This document shows positions 1 to 5,424 of a DNA stretch of 5,424 nt, piece by piece; position 1 is the first letter of the stretch; each line of letters opens with the position of its first letter. A program made the translations under genes and the position numbers. Below the pieces are notes generated by a model, which had not been told where the DNA came from, did no database searches, and worked only from the letters and a program-made list of their open reading frames with translations. The DNA comes from Bacteroidales bacterium (GTDB lineage: Bacteria; Bacteroidota; Bacteroidia; Bacteroidales; F082), in the NCBI GenBank assembly GCA_029933565.1, contig JAOZNY010000197.1, positions 1 to 5,424 of the forward strand, given 5' to 3'.

Positions 1-959
1 TATAATTTCAACTGTAGGTAAGTAATATTCTTCTTAGCTGAATTACTATAAATTGAAACAGCAATATACTTTTTTTTATTAATACTATAAAAAACAGGAT
101 TTACTCTTGAGCCAATTCCAACATCAAACCTATGAGGAGAAAAGAGAAAATTCATAGTACTTGGATCTAATACCATTAACCACGCAGCACTATCCGTATA
201 AGGTTTTGGGTAATGGATATTCTCAGGAGAACCAACATGACCTGTAATTTCCTCAATTCCATCACCGTTAAGATCCATAAATTGGAATTTATTATTTAGA
301 CCAGAAGCACTTGAAGGTGACATAACCAATGAGTCACTTAAAATATAGTATACAAATACATTTCTTGGATATTTTGAGAACCCACCATAAAGAAAGAATA
401 CATATTCTTCAATTTCGTCTCCATTGATATCCATAAGTTTTCCGCCCCAATCTGTGACATCAATTTTTCCGTTATTAAAAGTACCAACATTGCAAACAAA
501 GCGGTTTTTAATTTCAATGCCTCCTTCTAACATCAGTTCCTTAATACTAAGTAATACGGAGTTTTCTTCATATGTTAGGCAATATATCTCAGCAAAACTA
601 TTATTGTTGTAGTCACCAAAGACTGGTTTATGATGCATGAGCCATTTTCCCTGTGGCATCCATTGATCGTAAATTTTATTATTTAGGTTATAATGCTGAA
701 TTCGAATTTCATTGCGTGAGGAGTTGTAACCTGCATAAATCTTTTCACTTATACTATCTCCATTTAAATCATAGTAATATTTTTTATCAAAATCGATTCT
801 ATGTTCCATATATGTAATTTTAGCAGTATATTTATTAAAATAATTAGGTGAAAAGAATAAGATAATTACGAAAACGTATACTGCTAATAATAGTGGGTGA
901 AATAGTATATAATGTTTATATAATACTTTGGTTTCTATTTTGAAATATTTCAATTTCAT
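1..959 (-). CDS. Membrane-anchored FG-GAP/VCBS-like repeat protein, 5' part (possible sensor kinase input domain)
   Basis: Reading the minus strand from ATG at 959-957 gives 319 codons without a stop, running off the left edge, so the C-terminal part is missing. The protein starts MKLKYFKIETK. One hydrophobic segment at about residues 18-36 follows a basic N-terminus, which predicts a cytoplasmic N-end and an extracytoplasmic remainder. Four loops fit DxNxDxxxE or a close variant: DLNGDSISE (64-72), DYNNNSFAE (116-124), DINGDEIEE (177-185) and DLNGDGIEE (229-237). These are typical of Ca-binding loops in FG-GAP/VCBS beta-propeller blades. A later stretch, 'SAAWLMVLD' (257-265), also resembles what I recall of large Bacteroidota proteins in which this domain precedes further membrane segments and a histidine kinase. 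That kinase assignment is inference from memory; no kinase residues lie in the window. The gene is transcribed divergently from the lipoprotein gene at 1669. The ATG follows an A/T-rich stretch with no Shine-Dalgarno box. It could instead be a stand-alone VCBS-repeat protein. Confidence 0.85.
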   Translation of the reverse strand, partial: MKLKYFKIETKVLYKHYILFHPLLLAVYVFVIILFFSPNYFNKYTAKITYMEHRIDFDKKYYYDLNGDSISEKIYAGYNSSRNEIRIQHYNLNNKIYDQWMPQGKWLMHHKPVFGDYNNNSFAEIYCLTYEENSVLLSIKELMLEGGIEIKNRFVCNVGTFNNGKIDVTDWGGKLMDINGDEIEEYVFFLYGGFSKYPRNVFVYYILSDSLVMSPSSASGLNNKFQFMDLNGDGIEEITGHVGSPENIHYPKPYTDSAAWLMVLDPSTMNFLFSPHRFDVGIGSRVNPVFYSINKKKYIAVSIYSNSAKKNITYLQLKL

Positions 960-989
960 AATAAGGACTTTAGGTAATGTAAGTTGACG

Positions 990-1023
990 TAAAGATATTA
1001 AATTATATTTTAATAGAATCAAA
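990..1023 (-). promoter_or_regulatory. Candidate Bacteroidota-type promoter for the minus-strand membrane protein
   Basis: On the minus strand, TATCTTTA (997-990) matches the Bacteroidota -7 element TAnnTTTG at all fixed bases but the last. A TTTG (1023-1020) lies 22 bases upstream, about two bases more than the usual spacing to the -33 element. Transcription would begin near 984, leaving a leader of roughly 25 bases. The region is very AT-rich, so chance matches are likely. Confidence 0.3.
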
Positions 1024-1088
1024 TTATTAAAAATAATTTCCTCATGTGTAAATTAATTTGATGAGTTTTGACTAGTATAATAGTTATT

Positions 1089-1139
1089 AAATGATAAAAC
1101 TGCATATGTAAATGTGAATATAATTTTGATTTATCATTT
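1089..1139. repeat. Perfect 10-bp inverted repeat with 31-base spacer
   Basis: AAATGATAAA at 1089-1098 is the exact reverse complement of TTTATCATTT at 1130-1139. The arms are AT-only apart from one G:C pair, so a hairpin would be weak. The spacing between arm centres is 41 bases, close to four helical turns, which would also suit a looping pair of regulator sites. It lies about 130 bases upstream of the minus-strand start codon. No regulator is known for it, and an AT-rich background makes chance possible. Confidence 0.35.
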
Positions 1140-1216
1140 TTACTACAGCCAAATATACAGATCAACAGATTCAAACGTGTAAGTTATAATGCAAGAATTA
1201 GCTTAAGATCCTCCTT

Positions 1217-1248
1217 AAACTGGTTCGAGAATCCTCCAGTTTGTTCCA
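1217..1248 (+). other. Possible tRNA/tmRNA 3'-end remnant
   Basis: The stretch contains GGTTCGAGAATCC, resembling a T-arm with its TTCGA loop, followed by CCAGTTTGTTCCA, resembling an acceptor 3' strand ending in CCA. The fit is imperfect: two extra bases sit between the loop and the expected 3' stem, and I find no matching D-arm, anticodon arm or 5' acceptor strand upstream. AAACTGG (1217-1223) pairs instead with CCAGTTT (1236-1242) as a 7-bp hairpin. It could be a decayed gene, an attachment-site copy left by an integrated element, part of a small RNA, or coincidence. Confidence 0.2.
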
Positions 1249-1249
1249 C

Positions 1250-1277
1250 GAAAGCCACTCTTAACCGGGTGGCTTTC
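1250..1277 (+). terminator. Terminator-like hairpin in the divergent intergenic region
   Basis: GAAAGCCAC (1250-1258) pairs perfectly with GTGGCTTTC (1269-1277) around a 10-base loop, giving a 9-bp stem. It is followed on the plus strand by TGTATTTAATAAA, a poor U-tract. The form resembles hairpins I recall downstream of Bacteroidota tRNA genes. Both neighbouring protein genes point away from it, so it ends neither of their transcripts. If it is a real terminator, something just upstream, such as a lost RNA gene or a small RNA, must be or have been transcribed. Confidence 0.45.
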
Positions 1278-1519
1278 TGTATTTAATAAACCCCTCAATT
1301 TTCTTTTGATAGGTAATTTGGCCGGTAAAATATCTCAAATCAATTAGATAAGAGTTTACCCGAACTCATAACAGAGTAGTTCTTATAAATCTTTCTTAGT
1401 ATTAATACCGTAATAAATATTGCCTAAAACTTAAGTAGTTCAAATTGCTTTACTCAAAGAAAAATTTATTTAGAACAGATTTAAACAAGAAAATAATGCC
1501 TAAATCAAGTTTTTTTTCG

Positions 1520-1540
1520 TATATTGCATGACTATTTTAG
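1520..1540 (+). promoter_or_regulatory. Candidate promoter region for the lipoprotein gene
   Basis: Two overlapping candidates resemble the TAnnTTTG -7 element: TATATTGC (1520-1527), one T short of the consensus, and TATTTTAG (1533-1540), one mismatch. A run of eight T lies just upstream at 1510-1517. No clear TTTG is found at the expected -33 distance for either candidate. Use of either would give a 5' leader of about 120-140 bases that includes the T-free segment at 1541-1570. Confidence 0.25.
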
Positions 1541-1668
1541 AAACAAGCACAACAAACAACAAGCAGCAAAGTGTTTTCTAGGATATTTTAATTGTAACAA
1601 TTTATTGTAATTCGAGTATTATATGGTACTTAGAATATTATTAATTTTTTACATAAAAACTTAACATT

Positions 1669-2901
1669 ATGAAGACAACTTTATTATTCGCATTCGTACT
1701 ATTATTTATAGCAGGATGTAACAAACAATTACCAGTTGACAACGACACTAACCTGGGACATGGTTACAACTCGCTCAAATATGGTGCAGCAACAAACGAC
1801 CTACTAGCAGGTCAAACAATCAATGTAGGAACAGTTACTATTGAAATTAATGACATAACCGATGTTATTGATGTTACTTATGAGACAAGCGGAGATTGGG
1901 AAATTATTGAAACCCATGTATTTGTTGGATATTCAGGCAGTGATATTCCAGTTAACAAACCTGGAAATCCAAAAATAGGGCACTTCCCTTATGCCGAAAA
2001 CCATGATGCTGGCACTACATACTTTAATTATACTACACTCCCATTTATATCTGGACAACAATTTGTTGTTGCTGCCCACGCCGTTGTTAAGAACAGCAAT
2101 GGGCAAACAGAAACTGCTTGGGCTTTCAATGAAACAACAGCTACTAAATTTTCGGGAAAAAGATGGGGATGGTTCATTAATTATCAATACCTAAATATTC
2201 CTCTGGAAGAAGCCACAATATTGTATGCAACGGAATGCAGGACTGATAGCGTTAATATTTATCATATTAATTTGGCCACAGAAGAAGCAACCTTAATTTC
2301 TTCCGAATTTATCCCATCAATCCCCGGCGAAAGTTATAACGGTAATGCCTGGGATTCTGAAACCAATACTTTCTACTTTACAACTTTCCCCAATGGAGAT
2401 TTATGGAGTAATGACATGGATGAAGAAGAAGGTTCAGAAGATGAAGGAGACCTAGAGGGTGAAGGTGGTAGTGGCACTGTTTATGAGGGTGATTACTATT
2501 ATGTTGATAATGAAGAGAACGAACTTATGATAGTTGAATTTGACGAGGATGATGGTGATATTGTTAACGAAGAACCTGTTGATACACTTGATATAACTTC
2601 AACTGTACAGGATATTACCATTAGTTCTGATGGTGCATTCGTTTATGGTATAGGAGACAATCTTGATGGAACAAGTCAGTTCTTTAAGTTTGATTTAACT
2701 ACAGGCGAAACAACTTCTATTGCAACAATAGAAAACGATAATATTCAAATTGCATTTGGTGAAGATGAGGTTCTTTATGCTGTCGATAACACCAATGGTG
2801 TTTATGGCTTGTACACTCTTAATGAGGAAACAGGTGAAATGACATTTCTATTTAGCCTCGATACTCCATTTTGTGACCTTGCAACAGGTCCTAAGATATA
2901 A
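1669..2901 (+). CDS. Lipoprotein with Bacteroidota beta domain and propeller-like C-terminal region
   Basis: This is a complete 410-residue protein. The N-terminus MKTTLLFAFVLLFIAGC is a type II signal peptide with lipobox IAGC at residues 14-17, so Cys17 should be lipidated. No acidic residue follows the Cys closely, so outer-surface versus periplasmic display cannot be decided. Residues about 45-174 match a domain I recall from many Bacteroidota lipoproteins, with landmarks GNPKIGHFPY (99-108), AAHAVV (135-140), ETAWAF (148-153) and FSGKRWGWFINY (161-172). I cannot give it a family name or function. From about 180 onward the segments 'ILYAT', 'FYFTTFPNGDLW', 'ITISSDGAFVYGIG' and 'VLYAVDNTNGVYGLYTLN' suggest strands of a beta-propeller. 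It is interrupted at about 249-285 by an acidic, Gly-containing insert in which 11 of residues 249-265 are Asp or Glu. The start is supported by the signal peptide; the preceding bases are A-rich with no Shine-Dalgarno box. A binding or scaffold role outside the cytoplasm is inference. Confidence 0.93.
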   Translation: MKTTLLFAFVLLFIAGCNKQLPVDNDTNLGHGYNSLKYGAATNDLLAGQTINVGTVTIEINDITDVIDVTYETSGDWEIIETHVFVGYSGSDIPVNKPGNPKIGHFPYAENHDAGTTYFNYTTLPFISGQQFVVAAHAVVKNSNGQTETAWAFNETTATKFSGKRWGWFINYQYLNIPLEEATILYATECRTDSVNIYHINLATEEATLISSEFIPSIPGESYNGNAWDSETNTFYFTTFPNGDLWSNDMDEEEGSEDEGDLEGEGGSGTVYEGDYYYVDNEENELMIVEFDEDDGDIVNEEPVDTLDITSTVQDITISSDGAFVYGIGDNLDGTSQFFKFDLTTGETTSIATIENDNIQIAFGEDEVLYAVDNTNGVYGLYTLNEETGEMTFLFSLDTPFCDLATGPKI

Positions 2902-2933
2902 ATATTTTCAAATTGTTTTGAGTTAGTAATATT

Positions 2934-2971
2934 GAATTCAGCAGGAAGATGTAGTCCTTTCTGCTGAATTC
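2934..2971 (+). terminator. Strong symmetric hairpin after the lipoprotein gene
   Basis: GAATTCAGCAGGAAG (2934-2948) pairs with CTTTCTGCTGAATTC (2957-2971), giving a 15-bp stem with a single G:U pair and an 8-base loop. It begins 32 bases after the TAA of the lipoprotein gene and lies upstream of the promoter-like site for the next gene, where a terminator would be expected. No good U-tract follows (TATTAATTAG), so it may act as an RNA-stabilising 3' end or an inefficient terminator. Confidence 0.6.
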
Positions 2972-3076
2972 TATTAATTAGAGTCTCAATAATTGTAAAA
3001 CTTATTACTGTATTACTTGACAAAATCTTATATTTTACCTATTCTTGCAAAGAATGGAAACATAAGCACTTAATGC

Positions 3077-3111
3077 TTTTTCACAAAATAATAATTGATT
3101 AATTAGTTTTG
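3077..3111 (+). promoter_or_regulatory. Candidate Bacteroidota promoter for the repeat protein
   Basis: TAGTTTTG at 3104-3111 matches the -7 consensus TAnnTTTG at every fixed base. A T-run at 3077-3081 lies 22 bases upstream, in the approximate place of the -33 TTTG element but without the G. Transcription would start near 3118, leaving a leader of about 24 bases, which is purine-rich (AGAAAAACAAGATGAAG) and has no Shine-Dalgarno box. Confidence 0.5.
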
Positions 3112-3141
3112 TAGAGAGTAATTAGAAAAACAAGATGAAGT

Positions 3142-5424
3142 ATGAAAAAGTTAAATTTATTTCTTGTGTTCTTATTAATTAGTCTAAATATAGTAAGTTA
3201 TTCTCAAATAGGTGTCCTTACTAATACTCCCGATGCATCTTCAGCTCTTGATATTGTTTCAACAACTAAAGGTTTATTAATCCCCAGAGTAACTTTAACT
3301 AGCAGTTTATCAAGTCCAAGCCCGGTAACTTCGCCAGCAACAGGGCTATTGGTATACAATAGTGGTGCAAACCAACCAGAGGGATTTTATTATTGGAGCG
3401 GGTCAAGTTGGGTTAAACTTGAAACAGGTACCGGCACAATTACAAGTTGGGAGTTAACTGGAAACAGTGGAACAACGGTAGGTACTAACTTTGTTGGTAC
3501 CACTGATGATGAAGCCCTTGCTTTTAATACTAATGGTGTTGAGAAACTGCGAATATTAAGTGATGGCAGAATAAGTATTAGCAACGGGTACACAGCACCT
3601 GACACAGAAGATAAATTAACGATTACAGCAAATTCTACAAATATTAACGCTCTTTACGCCACATCAGATTTTGGATATGCTGTTTTGGGAGTTTCCGACA
3701 ATACCTTTGCAATGAGAGCCCATAGTTCTGATGCAAATGGAAATGGAATATTGGCTACTGGAAATAATGTATCTGGAAGTTACCTCAACTCTGGTAGCGG
3801 CGGGTCATTTACAGGAGGTACATTTGGAACTTATACAAAAGCAGTAAATGGAGATGGAAACGGTATACTATCTTTAGGAAATAATGTAAGTGCCGTTTCC
3901 TTTTCGGCAGGAAGTGGAGGAACATTTCTAGGTACTTCCACTGGTATTTATTCACTTGCAACTGATTCGGATGGAACTGGAATAGCAGTGGCTGGTAATA
4001 ATCAGTCAATTTCAACCTTTAGTGTGGGCAGTGGTGCCTCAATTAGGGGAGCAAAATATGGTACATATACAAAAGCATTGAACGTAACTAATGGGACTGG
4101 AATTGCAGCGGTTGGGAATGGAGGAAGTTCTGCCTATGTTTTAGGGTCAGGATCAGGTGGCGCATTCACAGGAGCTGATGGTATTTATGGAAAAGCCACT
4201 AATTCTACAGATGGAGTAGGTGTAATTGGTCTTGGAAATAATTATTCTACTTACCATACCACTACAACTGGTACAGGTGGTGCTTTTTCGGGTTTTGATG
4301 GGCTTTATGGTCATGCAAGTACTTCCGATGGAATAGGAGTAATTGGATTAGGCAATAATGGCTCCACTTATCATACTTTAGCAGATGGTACCGGAACAGG
4401 TGGTGCTTTCACAGGTTTTCACGGCCTTTATGGTCATGCTGTCGACGAAGATGGAACTGGCGTTATCGGAGTGGGAAATGATGGAAGCACCTATCATACA
4501 TTACCCGATGGTAGTGGGGGTGCTTTCTCTGGTTTTCATGGCGTTTATGGTTATGCCGAGGACGGTGATGATGGCATAGGCGTATATGGTTATACTGAGG
4601 GTGAAGATGGTGTAGGAGTGGTAGGTGTAGGGAATGACGAGTCACGATTGACCATGGGGGATGGTGGTGGTGGATCTTTTACAGGATATAGATTTGGAAT
4701 TGAATCTTTTGCAAAACGATCAACAGGAGGCACTGGTACTCGTGGAGTGTATGGTCGATTTAGTGGTGGTGGGAACAATGATGGTGTAGGAGTGTTTGGA
4801 TATTCTTATCCAAATAGTGGTTACGGATATGGTGTTATAGGACAGGGCAGATATTATGGTGTTTATTCCTCAGGCAACTTAGGTGCTAGTGGCACCAAAT
4901 CTTTTGTTATTGACCATCCTCTTGATCCTGAGAATAAAATACTCAAACATTACACCATTGAATCTCCAGAAGTATTAAATATGTACAGAGGCAATGTTTT
5001 ATTAGATGAAAATGGCGAAGCCGTTATTAATCTTCCAGAATATTTTATTGAAATAAATACAAATTTTTCGTATAATTTAACTCCTATTGGACAACATGCA
5101 CCTAATTTATTCATTAAGGAAGAAATTAGCGACCAAGGAAGTTTTATAATTTCAGGAGGAATTTCAAATCAAAAAATTTCATGGGTTGTTTATGCAGAGA
5201 GAAATGATTTGTATATGAAAAGAGAAAAAGAAACCAATCCTGAAATGGTGGAAATTGAAAAGAAACCTAATGAAAAAGGTAAATATTTCATGCCTGAATT
5301 ATACAACCAACCAATGGAAATGGGAATTTTATATTCAGGAAAAAAAATAGAAAAAAAGGTTGATAATCATCAAAACAAAAGCCAGAGTAGAAAAGTGGTA
5401 AAAGGCAAGGATACAAGTGAAAAG
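3142..5424 (+). CDS. Secreted tail-fibre/adhesin-like repeat protein, open at right edge
   Basis: ATG at 3142 opens a frame of 761 codons with no stop before the window ends. Residues 1-21 (MKKLNLFLVFLLISLNIVSYS) form a signal peptide, with cleavage probably near Gln22. Residues about 31-93 hold the module SSALDIVSTTKGLLIPR (33-49), ATGLLVYN (66-73) and GFYYWSGSSWVKL (81-93), common at the N-terminus of Bacteroidota surface proteins. NFVGTTDDEALAFNTNG, then VEKLRI (116-138), resembles a motif recurring in phage tail-fibre-like proteins. Gly-rich 39-41-residue repeats fill about 197-527. From about 584 a different, non-repetitive module starts: KSFVIDHPLDPENK (586-599), IESPEVLNMYRGNV (606-619), ISWVVYAERND (679-689). 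I recall this type of C-terminal module from surface repeat proteins of several phyla. The end is Lys-rich. The ATG at 3135 is out of frame, and only 3142 gives the signal peptide. No phage genes are nearby, so a cell-surface or extracellular fibrous role is more likely than a virion part; function is inferred only. Confidence 0.93.
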   Translation, partial: MKKLNLFLVFLLISLNIVSYSQIGVLTNTPDASSALDIVSTTKGLLIPRVTLTSSLSSPSPVTSPATGLLVYNSGANQPEGFYYWSGSSWVKLETGTGTITSWELTGNSGTTVGTNFVGTTDDEALAFNTNGVEKLRILSDGRISISNGYTAPDTEDKLTITANSTNINALYATSDFGYAVLGVSDNTFAMRAHSSDANGNGILATGNNVSGSYLNSGSGGSFTGGTFGTYTKAVNGDGNGILSLGNNVSAVSFSAGSGGTFLGTSTGIYSLATDSDGTGIAVAGNNQSISTFSVGSGASIRGAKYGTYTKALNVTNGTGIAAVGNGGSSAYVLGSGSGGAFTGADGIYGKATNSTDGVGVIGLGNNYSTYHTTTTGTGGAFSGFDGLYGHASTSDGIGVIGLGNNGSTYHTLADGTGTGGAFTGFHGLYGHAVDEDGTGVIGVGNDGSTYHTLPDGSGGAFSGFHGVYGYAEDGDDGIGVYGYTEGEDGVGVVGVGNDESRLTMGDGGGGSFTGYRFGIESFAKRSTGGTGTRGVYGRFSGGGNNDGVGVFGYSYPNSGYGYGVIGQGRYYGVYSSGNLGASGTKSFVIDHPLDPENKILKHYTIESPEVLNMYRGNVLLDENGEAVINLPEYFIEINTNFSYNLTPIGQHAPNLFIKEEISDQGSFIISGGISNQKISWVVYAERNDLYMKREKETNPEMVEIEKKPNEKGKYFMPELYNQPMEMGILYSGKKIEKKVDNHQNKSQSRKVVKGKDTSEK
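3730..4722 (+). repeat. Tandem array of eight Gly-rich 39-41-residue repeats inside the secreted protein
   Basis: Each unit opens with DGxG(I/V), continues with a GNN or GND motif about five residues later, then a Ser/Thr-rich stretch (STYHT in units 5-7), then GGAFxG or GGSFTG, and ends in a Tyr-Gly pair such as YGKA or YGHA. The second Gly of the opening motif falls at 3745, 3862, 3979, 4099, 4219, 4336, 4459 and 4579, a spacing of 39, 39, 40, 40, 39, 41 and 40 codons. An extra 12-codon half-step puts a further start at 4615, leading a final divergent unit. The pattern suggests a solenoid or trimeric fibre of short beta-strands. Confidence 0.85.

Larger units (their letters stand above)
960..1668. 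other. Divergent intergenic region without a convincing protein gene
   Basis: These 709 bases separate the minus-strand membrane gene from the plus-strand lipoprotein gene. Neither strand has a long open frame. The region contains a candidate minus-strand promoter (990-1023), a 10-bp inverted repeat (1089-1139), a patch resembling a tRNA/tmRNA 3' end (1217-1248), a terminator-like hairpin (1250-1277), and a T-free leader segment (1541-1570) just upstream of the lipoprotein gene. From about 1300 to 1490 I see only AT-rich sequence with weak, probably chance, short inverted repeats. Confidence 0.7.

Noticed and set aside
424..612. 62-codon plus-strand open frame
   Set aside because: It lies opposite the continuous minus-strand membrane protein frame, and its product has no recognisable motif.
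1348..1386. Nested short inverted repeats (GAGTT/AACTC, GAACT/AGTTC, ATAAGA/TCTTAT) that could form alternative hairpins
   Set aside because: The stems are only 5-6 bp and AT-rich, within the range expected by chance; there is no riboswitch-like conserved core.
1591..1610. Direct repeat ATTGTAA (1591-1597 and 1604-1610)
   Set aside because: It is seven AT-rich bases with no supporting context, so chance is likely.
1933..2194. Overlapping frames on both strands inside the lipoprotein gene
   Set aside because: The lipoprotein frame has a lipobox and recognised domain landmarks across this stretch; the others have no such support.
3135..3137. Alternative ATG start just before the repeat protein
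   Set aside because: It is seven bases upstream and out of frame with the signal peptide beginning at 3142.
3730..4722. Possible CRISPR array because of regular spacing of about 120 bases
   Set aside because: The repeats are coding, in frame, imperfect at the DNA level and lack unique spacers; they are protein repeats.
4463..4778. Minus-strand frames rich in His and Pro opposite the repeat array
   Set aside because: Their composition is the complement of Gly/Asp/Val repeat codons, and they lie entirely within the 3142 gene; they are shadows.

Overview
The window is AT-rich bacterial DNA that fits Bacteroidota. The clues are weak A-rich sites in front of the start codons rather than Shine-Dalgarno boxes, a TAnnTTTG-type promoter element, a lipoprotein carrying a domain common in that phylum, and a secreted protein whose mature N-terminus has the phylum's typical 'ALDI.S..KG.L.PR' then 'ATGLLVYN' module. 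No ribosomal or housekeeping gene allows a finer placement.

Layout. (1) Positions 1-959, minus strand: the 5' part (319 codons, still open at the left edge) of a membrane-anchored protein with one transmembrane segment and four Ca-binding-type DxNxDxxxE loops. It looks like the extracytoplasmic FG-GAP/VCBS-like input domain of a larger protein, possibly a sensor kinase whose catalytic part would lie outside the window. (2) Positions 960-1668: a 709-base divergent intergenic region. It holds a 10-bp inverted repeat, a short stretch resembling a tRNA or tmRNA 3' end followed by a terminator-like hairpin, and a T-free CA-rich leader before the next gene. (3) Positions 1669-2901, plus strand: a complete 410-residue lipoprotein with a Bacteroidota-type beta domain followed by a propeller-like region that contains a strongly acidic insert. 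It is followed by a strong symmetric hairpin at 2934-2971. (4) Positions 3142-5424, plus strand: a secreted protein open at the right edge (761 codons seen). It has a signal peptide, a tail-fibre/adhesin-like N-terminal module, at least eight Gly-rich tandem repeats of 39-41 residues, and a conserved-looking C-terminal module beginning around 'KSFVIDHPLDPENK'.

All three genes encode extracytoplasmic products: one inner-membrane-anchored, one lipoprotein and one secreted. Nothing in the sequence ties them into one pathway. The hairpin at 2934-2971 and the promoter-like site at 3104-3111 suggest the two plus-strand genes are transcribed separately. The most distinctive object is the repeat protein at 3142. 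I see no CRISPR array, insertion sequence, transposase, integrase or complete RNA gene.
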